Shown here piece after piece: positions 19,048 to 28,173 of a DNA stretch of 64,000 bases. This DNA comes from Pelagibius sp. Alg239-R121 (lineage in GTDB: Bacteria; Pseudomonadota; Alphaproteobacteria; Kiloniellales; Kiloniellaceae): contig NZ_CAMZOF010000001.1 in the NCBI RefSeq assembly GCF_947331435.1, positions 1,054,001 to 1,118,000 of the forward strand. Reading direction: 5' to 3'. A program made the position numbers and the translations under genes. Below the pieces are notes generated by a model, which saw only the letters and a list, made by a program, of their open reading frames with translations, was not told the DNA's origin and did not search any database. Each line of letters opens with the position of its first letter. The stretch's first letter is position 1.

Positions 19048-20270
19048 TTCTGATCGAGTTCGCAGATCTCCAGGATCGCGATCAGATAGAGCCGCACCGC
19101 ATCCAGGTAGTCACGGAGCTCCACACGCTCGTCGGGCATGGTATTATACTTACCGCCAGGGCCGCAGACGATACCTTCCATGCCGAGCATACGGTAAAAA
19201 TGCGCTGCATCGGTGCCGTAGAATGCCGGTGGACGTACGGCCCCCGTCGGTTGTTCTTCACCTCGCAGGTTGCGGTACGCACTGTTCAAGGTCTTCACGA
19301 TGCGAGCGTCAGGCGCCACTTCGAAAGGCGACATGCTCGGCCGTTTGGTCTTGGCTTCCTGAGCGTAAGCCTTGGTTTTGAGACCTGGGTATTCGGCTTC
19401 CAGTCTGTCCAGTTCGACCCGGAAGTCAGCGAGCACCGACTCCCGGCTTTGCGAGGGAGCGTAGCGGGCGGTGCCGCTCAGCAGCGCAAAGTCGGCGATC
19501 TGCGGCGGTCGCCATTCATGGAATTCCCGGGACAGGGCGCCGCGGAAGACGCCAACATTGGCGCGATTGACTGAAAGATGCAGATCATTGGCTGCGCCGG
19601 AAAAGGTCATGGCATTGATCCGTGGCACCAGCGCAGCAGCAGCGGCGACCGCATCGACGGCCTCTTCGCGCTTTGAAATATGGCGGGTGATACCTTCAAG
19701 TTCGATAATAAAATTAAAGGCGCCGGCATGCAGGGTGAGGGCCGCCAGGTCGGTGGGTTCGCAGTTGATGAAATAGTCGGCTTTAACCCCCTGTTCAATA
19801 GCACGAACCGTGCCCACGCCGCCTTGAAGCTCACCCACCACGAAGGTAAGCACGACATCGCCCTTCAGTTTGACCCCTGATTGCACCAGTGTGCGCACTG
19901 CGCAGAAAAAAGCCGCATCACCGGCTTTCATGTTGGAAACACCGATGCCGTAAATACAGTCGTTCTCCACCAGCCCGCCCCAGGGATCGACAGTCCAGCC
20001 TTCGGTGACTGGATTGGTGTCCAGGTGCCCGTTGAACAGCAGGCTTTTACCGTTGCCAGTACCGCGATAGGTGCCGATGGCGTTCACCCGCTGATCGACA
20101 ACCGGCTGCAATTCAGCCTCTAAGCCCAGCGTCTGCATCTGATCGCGCATAAAGGCGGCAAGGGCGCGTTCGCCTTCGGTCTCAGTGTAGCTTTTGTGAC
20201 GCACCATCTGCGCCAGAAAATCGACACAGGCGGACTCGTCGATTGTTTCCAGTATCTCCTGGTACTTCAT
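19044..20270 (-). CDS. M20 metallopeptidase, ArgE/DapE type (distal gene of peptide operon)
   Basis: The 408-residue zinc hydrolase should cleave an amide bond in a peptide or N-acyl amino acid. The metal-site motifs FNGHLDTNPVTEGW and GIGVSNMKAGDAAFFCAV are clear. In the segment that normally reads DEExGG, this protein has VVGELQGGVGT, so only one of the two usual adjacent glutamates is present; I recall this form from other M20 proteins. The start is the ATG at 20270, which overlaps the stop of the ABC ATPase (ATGA). It closes the operon that begins at 27133. Confidence 0.85.
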   Translation of the reverse strand: MKYQEILETIDESACVDFLAQMVRHKSYTETEGERALAAFMRDQMQTLGLEAELQPVVDQRVNAIGTYRGTGNGKSLLFNGHLDTNPVTEGWTVDPWGGLVENDCIYGIGVSNMKAGDAAFFCAVRTLVQSGVKLKGDVVLTFVVGELQGGVGTVRAIEQGVKADYFINCEPTDLAALTLHAGAFNFIIELEGITRHISKREEAVDAVAAAAALVPRINAMTFSGAANDLHLSVNRANVGVFRGALSREFHEWRPPQIADFALLSGTARYAPSQSRESVLADFRVELDRLEAEYPGLKTKAYAQEAKTKRPSMSPFEVAPDARIVKTLNSAYRNLRGEEQPTGAVRPPAFYGTDAAHFYRMLGMEGIVCGPGGKYNTMPDERVELRDYLDAVRLYLIAILEICELDQN

Positions 20271-22366
20271 CGCGGCGTCTCCTTGGGTGTTTTCATTTCC
20301 GTTGTTTGGTGTGCCGTCCAGATTGGCGGTTCGGCCTGTAGGATGTCTTGTGCGAGATGACAACGCAGCCAGTGGCTATCGCCGAATTCCTGGATGGGTG
20401 GTGTTTGCGAATCACAGCAGCCTGCAATCCGTTTTGGACAGCGACTCTCAAAGGGGCAACCGATGGTTTCTTCGGTACGCGTGGGCATGACGCCACCAAG
20501 CCGCACACGCCGCACGTCGATCTCCGGGTCCAAGGTGGGCGCAGAACTGAGTAAGGCCTGAGTGTAGGGATGATAAGGCGGTGCGGTGAGATGACCTGCG
20601 GCGGAAAGCTCGACGATTTGTCCCAGATACATGGTGGCGACGCGGTCGGCGATGTAGCGCAGCAGATTGAGATCATGGGTAATGAAGAGATAGGCAATGC
20701 CGAGGCGCGCCTGAATTTCCTTTAGAAGATTGACGATCGAGGCCTGGACGGAGGCATCGAGACCGGAAGTGATTTCGTCGCAGATGATCACTGCAGGCTC
20801 GGCCGCGACCGCCCGGGCGATCGCAACGCGCTGCTTCTCGCCGCCGGAAAGTTCGTGGGGATAGCGCTTCGCGTAGTGTGATGGCAGCCGCACCTGGGTC
20901 AGAAGCTCCTCGATCCGCGTATCGAGTCCGCTGCCTGTGAGGTTCTTATAGAGTTTCAGGGGGCGACCCAGAATTGCGCCGACCTTTTGACGGGGATTAA
21001 GTGAAGAGTCCGGGTTCTGAAAGATCATCTGTACGCGGCTGCGATACTGCTTATCCATTGCGCCCGGACCCGTGATCTCACAGCCATCGAAGCGGATCGA
21101 TCCTTCGAAGTCACGCAGGCCGCTCAACGCGCGAGCCAAGGTCGATTTTCCGCAACCCGATTCGCCAACCAGGCCCAAAGTTTCGCCGAATTGTAGCGCC
21201 AGATCCACGCTGCTGACGGCATGGACAATCCGGGCCTTGCCGCCAGTGAGGCGACTTAGAAGGCTCCAACGTCCGATCCGCACAGATAGGTTTTCAACTG
21301 TCAGTACAGGCGTGTTGGAACTCTGTGCTTTTTTCGAAGAACCGGAGACCACTTCATTGGTCTGAGAGCTCATGTCCAATGGGAGGACGTCGTGCCATCT
21401 TAGGCAGGCTGTCCAATGACCGCTGTCTTCCGTCAGGGTAACCGCGTGCTCACGGCAGGCGTCAGTTGCAAAGGGGCAGCGTGCTTCGAAAACACACGGC
21501 GGCTTTGGACCCTGCCTGTCTGGCAGCGGGCCTGGAAAGGTCAGGAGTGTCCCGCCTCGTTCGTTTTGCGACGGTCGCGGCAGGCTGGCCAGCAAGGCAC
21601 GCGTGTAGGGATGGCGCGGTTCCCGAAACAGAGTATCAACAGGGCTGTCTTCGACGATACGCCCGGCGTAGATCACGGCGACCCGATGCGCAATCTCTGC
21701 TACGGTCCCCAAATCGTGGGAGATGAAGAGGGCGGAAACGCCGGTTTCTTCCTGCAGCCGCCGGAACAGATCGAGGATATTGACGGCGGTTGTGGCGTCG
21801 AGCGCGGTGGTGGGTTCGTCGAAGAGAATCAGATCCGGACTGCAGGCGAAGGCAATTGCAATGACGATCCGCTGTTTTTCTCCGCCGGAAACTTCGTGGG
21901 GATACTTTTCCAACATTAGATCCGGATCCGGGAGACCAACCATTTCCAAAAGCCGGTGGGCTTCCCTGATTGCCTCTTCGCCGGTTAATCCGCGATGACA
22001 CGCCAAAACCTCAGCAATGTGCGCGCCAAGCGTCAGAGTGGGATTGAGCGATCCGCCAGGGTCCTGGAACACCATGGCCACTGTTTTGCCACGGATGTTT
22101 TCCAGCGACTGCTGTGCCATGCCGATCAAATCATTGCCTGACAGCAGAATGTTACCGCTCTCCAGGGCCCGGCTTTGCAGGCTGCGCATGATAGCGTAGG
22201 CAAGTGAGCTTTTGCCCGAACCTGACTCGCCGACCAAACCCAAAATCTCACCTTCACCGATGGTCAGGTCGATTTGTTCCAGAACCCGAAATGGCTCGCC
22301 TGCAGTTTCGTAGGACAGGCTGTAGTTGCCGACCTGCAAGACGGGATTTTGCGCCGGATCCGTCAT
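20267..22366 (-). CDS. Fused double ATPase of a dipeptide/oligopeptide importer (DppD-DppF type)
   Basis: The 699-residue protein carries both nucleotide-binding domains of an Opp/Dpp importer in one chain. Domain 1 (about 1-320) has Walker A GESGSGKSS, signature VSGGEKQR and Walker B LILFDEPT; domain 2 (about 345-690) has GESGCGKST, LSGGEKQR and VIICDEIT. Each ends in the cysteine-rich oligopeptide/dipeptide C-terminal region (PCVFEARCPFATDAC and CPFESRCPKRIAGCC), which binds an iron-sulphur cluster in some members. Fused forms are common in alphaproteobacteria. The start overlaps the upstream permease stop by four bases. Confidence 0.93.
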   Translation of the reverse strand: MTDPAQNPVLQVGNYSLSYETAGEPFRVLEQIDLTIGEGEILGLVGESGSGKSSLAYAIMRSLQSRALESGNILLSGNDLIGMAQQSLENIRGKTVAMVFQDPGGSLNPTLTLGAHIAEVLACHRGLTGEEAIREAHRLLEMVGLPDPDLMLEKYPHEVSGGEKQRIVIAIAFACSPDLILFDEPTTALDATTAVNILDLFRRLQEETGVSALFISHDLGTVAEIAHRVAVIYAGRIVEDSPVDTLFREPRHPYTRALLASLPRPSQNERGGTLLTFPGPLPDRQGPKPPCVFEARCPFATDACREHAVTLTEDSGHWTACLRWHDVLPLDMSSQTNEVVSGSSKKAQSSNTPVLTVENLSVRIGRWSLLSRLTGGKARIVHAVSSVDLALQFGETLGLVGESGCGKSTLARALSGLRDFEGSIRFDGCEITGPGAMDKQYRSRVQMIFQNPDSSLNPRQKVGAILGRPLKLYKNLTGSGLDTRIEELLTQVRLPSHYAKRYPHELSGGEKQRVAIARAVAAEPAVIICDEITSGLDASVQASIVNLLKEIQARLGIAYLFITHDLNLLRYIADRVATMYLGQIVELSAAGHLTAPPYHPYTQALLSSAPTLDPEIDVRRVRLGGVMPTRTEETIGCPFESRCPKRIAGCCDSQTPPIQEFGDSHWLRCHLAQDILQAEPPIWTAHQTTEMKTPKETPR

Positions 22367-23190
22367 CGTGTCCTCGGGTTCAGTACGTCGCGGAGTCCGT
22401 CGCCCAGCAGGTTGAAGGCGATGGCGACCGTGGCGATCGCGAGCCCCGGCCAGACGATGGTCCAGGCGTTACGGAACATGAAACCGCGGGCTTCGGCGAT
22501 CATCAGCCCCCATTCCGGCGCCGGCGGCTGGGCACCAAGTCCCAAAAAACTGAGAGTGGCCAAAAGCATGATCGCGAAGGCGACGCGAATGGTGCCCTCG
22601 ACGATCACTGGTGCCACCATGTTGGGCAGGATTTCGCGCGCCATGATATAAGCGGCGCTCTCGCCGCGCGCGACGGCGGCTGACACATAATCATGGTTCC
22701 GCGTAGCCAGGGTGACGCTTCTGGCGATCCGTGCCATGCCAGGTGCGAAGGCGATGCCGATCGCGATGACTGCGTTTAGTCCGCTCGGACCTAAAACCGT
22801 CACAATCAACAGGGCGAAAAGCAGATTGGGGATCGCCATTGTGGCGTCGACGACCCGCATGATCGCATCGTCAATCCATCCACCTAGAAATCCTGAGAGG
22901 ATACCGACGGCTGCGCCCAATGAAGTGCCGATCAGCGTGGCGGTGAATCCAAGCAGGACGGTTGAGCGGGCACCCCAGAGCAGGCGGCTCAGAATGTCCC
23001 TTCCAAACTGGTCGGTTCCCATCCAATGATTGGCCGTTGGGCCGACCAGTCTCGCAGAATAGTCGAAGGATTCTGGATCATAAGGTGCGACCAGAGGTCC
23101 AAAGGCCATCGCGAGGATGAGGATGGCGCCGAGGCCAAGCCCGATTGCACCCTGCGGGTGGCTCAGCAGACGTTTCAGCACCTCAATCAT
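22363..23190 (-). CDS. Peptide ABC importer permease, DppC type
   Basis: The 275-residue inner-membrane permease has the OppC_N segment (GPLVAPYDPESFDYSARLVGP, NHWMGTDQFGRDILSRLLWG) and the EAA loop ARGESAAYIMAREILPNM that contacts the ATPase. Five to six transmembrane segments are visible. The start at 23190 begins IEVLKRLLSHP and overlaps the end of the DppB-type gene by eight bases; a longer frame upstream is not needed. Confidence 0.92.
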   Translation of the reverse strand: MIEVLKRLLSHPQGAIGLGLGAILILAMAFGPLVAPYDPESFDYSARLVGPTANHWMGTDQFGRDILSRLLWGARSTVLLGFTATLIGTSLGAAVGILSGFLGGWIDDAIMRVVDATMAIPNLLFALLIVTVLGPSGLNAVIAIGIAFAPGMARIARSVTLATRNHDYVSAAVARGESAAYIMAREILPNMVAPVIVEGTIRVAFAIMLLATLSFLGLGAQPPAPEWGLMIAEARGFMFRNAWTIVWPGLAIATVAIAFNLLGDGLRDVLNPRTR

Positions 23191-24133
23191 ATTGAATCCT
23201 ACGGTCGAGATAAGCATAGGCGAAGTCGGCAAGAAGATTGGAGAACGCGTAGGTCATGGCCATGATTAGCGCACCGGCCTGGATCAGCGGCAGGTCGCGC
23301 TGTTGTACCGCTACAATCAGCAGTCGACCAACACCTGGGAAGGCGAAGATTTCCTCAACCACGATAATGCCGCCGATCAGATAGCCGACATCCAGTGCCA
23401 GCACAGTGATCGTCGGCAGAAGGGAATTGCGCAGGGCGTGCCTGAAGAGCACAGAGTGCCGGGGAAGGCCCCGCAGGTCTGCCGCGCGCACGTAATCGCT
23501 GTGCAGTACATCGACCATTTCCGAACGCACCATACGCATCACATGCGCGGTCAGGACGATGGTCAGCGTAAGAACCGGCAGCGCCAAGTGCCAAAGTGCT
23601 TTCAAAGGATCGTCCGCGAAAGGCACGTAACCGCTGGCGGGAAACCAGCCGAGTTCAGGCCGGGTCAGCCAGACCAGCAGCAGGGTCGCGAGCACGAACT
23701 CGGGCAGAGAAACACCGATATAGGACGTCAGGCTGACTCCGAGGTCGATCTTGCGGCCCTGATACACGGCGGCGAGCACGCCGAGGGGAATAGCGACGAT
23801 CGTCACCATAAGCAGGGACAGACCCGCGAGCGTAAGGGACCGGCTCATGGCGTCGACGACAGTCGGGCCGACAGGCAGGCCGGTGCGCAGTGATGTGCCG
23901 AAGTCACCCACCAGAACGCCGCCGATCCAATCCAGATACTGCCGATAGGCCGGCTGGTCGAGACCGAGACGGGCCTCGATCGCGGCCAGGGCTTCGGGCG
24001 TGGCGAATTCACCGAGCAGCATCTGGGCTGCATTGGCGGGTAGAATCTGGGTGATGCCGAAGACGATGATCGATACCACAAGGGCAGTGATCAACAGATA
24101 GACAAGCCGCTTCACCAAGTAGGCAAGAGACAT
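23183..24133 (-). CDS. Peptide ABC importer permease, DppB type
   Basis: The 316-residue permease starts with the typical single membrane helix LVYLLITALVVSIIVFGITQILP, followed by the family segment RLGLDQPAYRQYLDWIGGVLVGDFGTSL. The EAA loop reads VRAADLRGLPRHSVLFRHALRNSLLP. About six transmembrane helices are visible. It pairs with the DppC-type permease directly downstream. A GC-rich hairpin separates it from the binding-protein gene. Confidence 0.93.
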   Translation of the reverse strand: MSLAYLVKRLVYLLITALVVSIIVFGITQILPANAAQMLLGEFATPEALAAIEARLGLDQPAYRQYLDWIGGVLVGDFGTSLRTGLPVGPTVVDAMSRSLTLAGLSLLMVTIVAIPLGVLAAVYQGRKIDLGVSLTSYIGVSLPEFVLATLLLVWLTRPELGWFPASGYVPFADDPLKALWHLALPVLTLTIVLTAHVMRMVRSEMVDVLHSDYVRAADLRGLPRHSVLFRHALRNSLLPTITVLALDVGYLIGGIIVVEEIFAFPGVGRLLIVAVQQRDLPLIQAGALIMAMTYAFSNLLADFAYAYLDRRIQYD

Positions 24134-24164
24134 TTAGATTTCCACGATTACAAGCGGAGGGCAG

Positions 24165-24190
24165 GGGGGACCAATAACTGGAAGTCCCCC
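24165..24190 (-). promoter_or_regulatory. Intercistronic hairpin after the peptide-binding-protein gene
   Basis: A 7-bp stem (GGGGGAC at 24165-24171, GTCCCCC at 24184-24190) lies in the 90-base gap between the binding-protein stop and the first permease start. There is no T-run. Such hairpins protect upstream mRNA and raise the amount of binding protein over permease in other ABC operons. Confidence 0.55.
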
Positions 24191-24223
24191 TCAACGATAG
24201 CCCAGAGCGAACTACTCTAAGGG

Positions 24224-25795
24224 TCAGCCGCGTTGCGGCGCGCCTGCACCCAGTGAGACCTTTTCGAGGCTGAAGGTCGCGCCTCTGGGGTGCAGTTGAT
24301 AGTTCTCCACGTAGTCACGATGGGCGGCCAGGAGATCGAAGAAGACCGGAACCAGCGCGGGGATGTCTGCCCGCATTTTCTCCTGAGCCGAGGCATAGAG
24401 TTTTGCCCGTTCCGCGATATCCACTGTGGTGCGGGCCTTTTCGACCAACTGGTCGAAGTCGCCGTTGTTCCAGCGGGTTTCGTTCCAGGCAGCATCCGAA
24501 GTGAACAGCAGTTTAAAGACGGCGTCTTCGGTTGGCTGCATGTTGTAGAAGCCAACATAGAAATCACCCTTCTTCCAGACCTGATCCAGATAGGTGCTGT
24601 GAGCCATGGTTTTGACTTCGATGTCGAAGCCGGCTTCCTTAGCCATTTCACGCACCACGACGGCCAGAGTCTTGCGGTAGCCTGGCTTAACCGAAGCGAC
24701 GAGTGTCGTCTTCAGGCCGTCCGGATAGCCGGCCTCGGCCAACAGCTGCTTGGCCCTTGCGATGTCGCGTTTTTTGACGGGCGCATCGCCGTAGTAGCGA
24801 TAGGCGGCGTTGATTGGCGTATCGTTGCCGGGGCTGCCGAAACCTTCGGCCACCAGGTCGATCATGGCCTGCCGGTCAAGACTCAATGAGAGAGCTTCGC
24901 GAACCCGCAGATCGTTGAATGGCGGCTTGTCGTTCGCCATGACGATGTCGATGAAGCGTCCCGAGGGAGTCCGCAAACCGACCACACCTGTGGCAGCACC
25001 GACGCGGGTGAAGTCGGCGGGCGGCACCTCGAGAGAGAGATCGACTTCACCGGCGATCAAGGCCGCCATCTCAGCAGTTGCGTCTGGAAAGACCATCAGA
25101 TTGATTTTATCCAGATAGGGTAGGCCCTCGATGAAATAATCCGGGTTGGCCTCTACCACCGTCAGGCGGTCCGGCTCGTAGCTGACCAGTTTGAAGGGGC
25201 CAGTGCCGATAGCCTGTTGATCCAAAGGCGCAAGGTCGCCCGACGCGATCTCGGCTGGCACGATTTTGGCCGTTGAATAGGCGAGAGCGACGGGTAAGTC
25301 ACCGTAGGGCAGGCTGGTCTTGATCACGACCGTACCGTCGGAACCCTCGGAAACGGATTCGATCGGACCGAGATTGCGCCGTCCCGGTGATCCGGTCGCT
25401 TTATCCAGAACCCGGTTCAGGGATGCGACCGCGTCTGCGGCAACGACGGCTTTACCGTTATGGAATGTGGCGCCGGCACGCAGGGTAAAGGTCCATTCGG
25501 TCAGGTCTGCGCTCGGTGTCCAGGATTCAGCGAGATCCGGCTGTGGGGACATGTCTTGCCCCAGCCTGGTCAAACCGCTGTAGAGCAATTCTCCGAGTAG
25601 ATATTCCGAATTTAGACGGTGCAGGAAAGGGTTCAGTTTGCCGGGCGCACGATTGACACTGACGTTCAGTGTGCCGCCCTTGGACGCTGCAAACGCCTTG
25701 CTTGACGACAAGCCTACAGATGCGCTCAGAAACGGCAGCGCTGCCGAGGTTTTCAAGAACAGGCGTCTATTCAAAGGGAGTGATTTCGTTTTCAT
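24224..25795 (-). CDS. Peptide/opine-type ABC substrate-binding protein (family 5)
   Basis: The 523-residue periplasmic protein belongs to the SBP_bac_5 family (ELLYSGLTRLGQDMSPQPDLAESW, WTFTLRAGATFHNGKAVVAADAV, AIGTGPFKLVSYEPD). The N-terminus NRRLFLKTSAA followed by a hydrophobic stretch and AFA is a twin-arginine export signal, used by a minority of this family. AAGGAGG precedes the ATG. It follows the first M20 gene by 33 bases, so hydrolase and importer are made together. The substrate cannot be read from the sequence; peptides or N-acyl amino acids fit the neighbours. Confidence 0.9.
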   Translation of the reverse strand: MKTKSLPLNRRLFLKTSAALPFLSASVGLSSSKAFAASKGGTLNVSVNRAPGKLNPFLHRLNSEYLLGELLYSGLTRLGQDMSPQPDLAESWTPSADLTEWTFTLRAGATFHNGKAVVAADAVASLNRVLDKATGSPGRRNLGPIESVSEGSDGTVVIKTSLPYGDLPVALAYSTAKIVPAEIASGDLAPLDQQAIGTGPFKLVSYEPDRLTVVEANPDYFIEGLPYLDKINLMVFPDATAEMAALIAGEVDLSLEVPPADFTRVGAATGVVGLRTPSGRFIDIVMANDKPPFNDLRVREALSLSLDRQAMIDLVAEGFGSPGNDTPINAAYRYYGDAPVKKRDIARAKQLLAEAGYPDGLKTTLVASVKPGYRKTLAVVVREMAKEAGFDIEVKTMAHSTYLDQVWKKGDFYVGFYNMQPTEDAVFKLLFTSDAAWNETRWNNGDFDQLVEKARTTVDIAERAKLYASAQEKMRADIPALVPVFFDLLAAHRDYVENYQLHPRGATFSLEKVSLGAGAPQRG

Positions 25796-25828
25796 AAGAG
25801 CCTCCTTCTGTATGTTCGGTTATGACGA

Positions 25829-27133
25829 TTATTCTTTATTGATCTGGTCGCTTTCAAATCCCGCGCTCAGATAGAACAGGATGGCTCTTGCCAATCCCAT
25901 GAGATCCGAAAGCGTCGTATGTTCGTCGGCGGCATGAACGTTTCGGTCAGGGCGGGAGAGACCGCCGAGCAGAATTTCTTTCTGTCCCGTCTTTTGGACC
26001 CATCCTAAATCGGAACTGGTCGAGGATCCGTAGGTTCGAAAATCGGTCATGGCCCAACCGAAGCCTTCTGACAACGCTTGCTGCCAGCGCAATCCATGGG
26101 GGCCGGTTGGATCTGAAACCGGAGCGAGGTGACCAGTGAGAGTAATGTCGTGCCCGAGGAGGCGGGTTCCGGCAACGGCTTGCGCGACGGTGTTCCGGAT
26201 TTCCTCCTCGACCTTCTCCGCATTTTCTTCAGGTGTGTAACGGCGATTGACGATGAGGTGGAATTGACCGGGCAGTGCCGAACCTTTCGAGCCCGCCGAT
26301 GCCGCCGTCAGGGTCAGGCGTGCATGGAGCGGCCGATCTTCGAGGTGAGGCGGTGATGGTATCTGGGACTTGCGTGTTTCGACGCTGCTTTTCAGTTTGG
26401 TCAGGGCGGTGAGGACGGCCAAAGCCTCCTCCAAAGCATTGATCCCGCCAACCGGATCGCCGGAATGTGCACTTCGTCCAAAAAAACTGAGTCGAAAATC
26501 CATACTGCCGAAACTGCCACCATAGATCCGTGGTACAGCGCCGCCGTTCAGACACAGCAAATGACCCGATAACTTTCCTTGTTCCGCGATGTAGCGAACA
26601 CCCGGGTAAAGACCGCCTTCTTCGTCGGTGCAGAACAAGAGAACAGGGTCGTAGGCCAATTCCTCACCGGCTGCGTCCAAGGCTCGCAACGCGGCAAGAA
26701 CGGCTGCGATGGTGCCCTTCATGTCTGCCGTGCCCCGGCCGAAAAGTCTGTCGCCGATCCGTGTCAGTTCAAGGGGCGGATGCGTCCAGCCATCGCCCGG
26801 TGGAACGGTATCGACGTGAAAGTAAATCGCCAGTTTTGGTTTTCCGCTGTCTCGTACTGCGATGACATTCGTTCTTTCTCCAAAAGCCCCCGGGGCGCTC
26901 CAGAGCTCAGGCGGAACGTTTATGCGTTCGCAGGTGAAGCCCAGTGGAGAGACCAGGTTTTCGGCTAGCTGGGCAAAGGCCGGGTAGCCATTACCCGGTG
27001 GGAAACTTGTCTCCGTCGCGATCAAACGACTGAGATCGTCGAGCATCTCTGGCTGCAGTTCGCTCAGGCGTTCAAGAGCCGGCACAAAGGCGCCTGCGCA
27101 ACCTGCATTGGGATTAATCGCTTTTTCGGCCAT
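25829..27133 (-). CDS. M20 metallopeptidase (first gene of peptide operon)
   Basis: The 434-residue zinc hydrolase has the complete M20 set: FHVDTVPPGDGWTHPP, GRGTADMKGTIAAVLAAL, and CTDEEGGLYPG with both adjacent glutamates. A dimerisation-type insert follows (SFFGRSAHSGDPVGG). It is an ArgE/DapE-like deacylase or dipeptidase, not the IAA-amino-acid hydrolase subtype. The ATG at 27133 has GGGAGG eight bases upstream; an upstream TTG at 27172 is possible but has no good site. It leads the operon M20 - binding protein - permeases - ATPase - M20 and is divergent from a GntR regulator. Confidence 0.88.
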   Translation of the reverse strand: MAEKAINPNAGCAGAFVPALERLSELQPEMLDDLSRLIATETSFPPGNGYPAFAQLAENLVSPLGFTCERINVPPELWSAPGAFGERTNVIAVRDSGKPKLAIYFHVDTVPPGDGWTHPPLELTRIGDRLFGRGTADMKGTIAAVLAALRALDAAGEELAYDPVLLFCTDEEGGLYPGVRYIAEQGKLSGHLLCLNGGAVPRIYGGSFGSMDFRLSFFGRSAHSGDPVGGINALEEALAVLTALTKLKSSVETRKSQIPSPPHLEDRPLHARLTLTAASAGSKGSALPGQFHLIVNRRYTPEENAEKVEEEIRNTVAQAVAGTRLLGHDITLTGHLAPVSDPTGPHGLRWQQALSEGFGWAMTDFRTYGSSTSSDLGWVQKTGQKEILLGGLSRPDRNVHAADEHTTLSDLMGLARAILFYLSAGFESDQINKE

Positions 27134-27177
27134 ACCTGTGGCCTCCCAGGGTCGATTGGCTTCGTGCGCCAATTCCG

Positions 27178-27200
27178 TTTTCTATAAACTATATAGAAAA
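27178..27200. promoter_or_regulatory. Perfect 9-bp palindrome, candidate GntR operator
   Basis: TTTTCTATA (27178-27186) and TATAGAAAA (27192-27200) are exact inverted repeats around AACTA. They lie between the divergent M20 and GntR genes, 45 bases from the M20 ATG and 129 bases from the GntR ATG. AT-rich palindromes of this size are typical operators of GntR/HutC proteins, so autoregulation and control of the peptide operon are plausible. Confidence 0.5.
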
Positions 27201-27328
27201 GTATCGGATTGTGGAGTAGAGTCAAGTCCGATAGAGCGTGGTGGAATCAGATGCCGGTTGAGTCTTGGTGTGACTCTGACCCGGCTGGAGCGTTGTATGG
27301 AAGGTTGTTCAAAGCGGTGAAAAGGTCG

Positions 27329-28075
27329 ATGTCTAAGCCGAGTAGAGGGGAGATCCCGGGTCTCGCTGCTGTGCCTCTGTACGAGCAGGTCAAACGTCAT
27401 ATATCCGAATTGATCCTGCTGGGTGAATGGCTGCCCGGAACGGTGCTGCCAAGCGAAACCGAGCTGGCGCGGCGTTTTGGCGTCGCCGTTGGGACGGCCC
27501 GGCGGGCACTAGCGGACCTGACTGCCGAGGGGCTTTTAATGCGGCGCCGAAAGACCGGCACCGTCGTAACCGGCCGCTCACCGCATCATTCTCTGCGGTT
27601 TTTCTTCCAGTACTTTCGGCTGCATGGACTTGATGGATCCTTGATGAACTCTTCGGTCGAGATCAAGAAGGCCGAGCGCCGCCTGGCAGATGCAAGTGAA
27701 GCCGAGCGCCTGGCTCTCAATCCGCAGGATCCCATCATCAGGGTCGAACGCGTGAGAACTGTCGGCGGTCGGGCGGTCATGCACGATGTCATGGTGCTAC
27801 CTGCCGAACAGGTGCCTGATTTGAAGATCGATGACATCCCAGACCGGCTCTATCTCTATCTGCTGGAGGAATACGGTATTCGGGTGTCTGCGGTGCGCGA
27901 ATCTCTGGGGGCGGAGTTGGCGACGGTAGAGGATTGCCGCTTGATCGACGTGGCCATGCCGGGCGCAATTCTGGTCATCGACGAAGTGGCGTTCGAGCAG
28001 ACCGGCGCGCCGGTTATCTGGGCAATTCATCGTGCCGTGACGGATAAGTATCGTTACTTGAATGAAGTGAGCTGA
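27329..28075 (+). CDS. GntR-family regulator, HutC subfamily (UTRA domain)
   Basis: The 248-residue repressor-type protein has an N-terminal winged helix (about 12-78; PLYEQVKRHISELILLGEWLPGT, LPSETELARRFGVAVGTARRAL) and a C-terminal UTRA ligand domain (about 90-240; ERVRTVGGRAVMHDVMVLP, VIDEVAFEQTGAPVIWAIHRA). The ATG at 27329 is chosen because conservation begins there; the 40 codons upstream are not conserved-looking. It lies between two catabolic operons, divergent from the peptide operon and 98 bases upstream of the kinase gene, and may control either or both. Confidence 0.9.
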   Translation: MSKPSRGEIPGLAAVPLYEQVKRHISELILLGEWLPGTVLPSETELARRFGVAVGTARRALADLTAEGLLMRRRKTGTVVTGRSPHHSLRFFFQYFRLHGLDGSLMNSSVEIKKAERRLADASEAERLALNPQDPIIRVERVRTVGGRAVMHDVMVLPAEQVPDLKIDDIPDRLYLYLLEEYGIRVSAVRESLGAELATVEDCRLIDVAMPGAILVIDEVAFEQTGAPVIWAIHRAVTDKYRYLNEVS

Positions 28076-28173
28076 CCTCCGTGTTCCGCATGGGCTTGTC
28101 AAAGCCCGATGTCCCTTTACCATATCGTAAAATGCAAAACGACGCTGTAGGCGGTGTGAAGAGGGGTTAGACG

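Noticed and set aside
19044-27133. M20 enzymes as auxin-conjugate hydrolases linked to the aldoxime/nitrile genes
   Set aside because: The motifs are of the ArgE/DapE type, not the IAA-amino-acid hydrolase subtype, and nothing else supports an auxin link.
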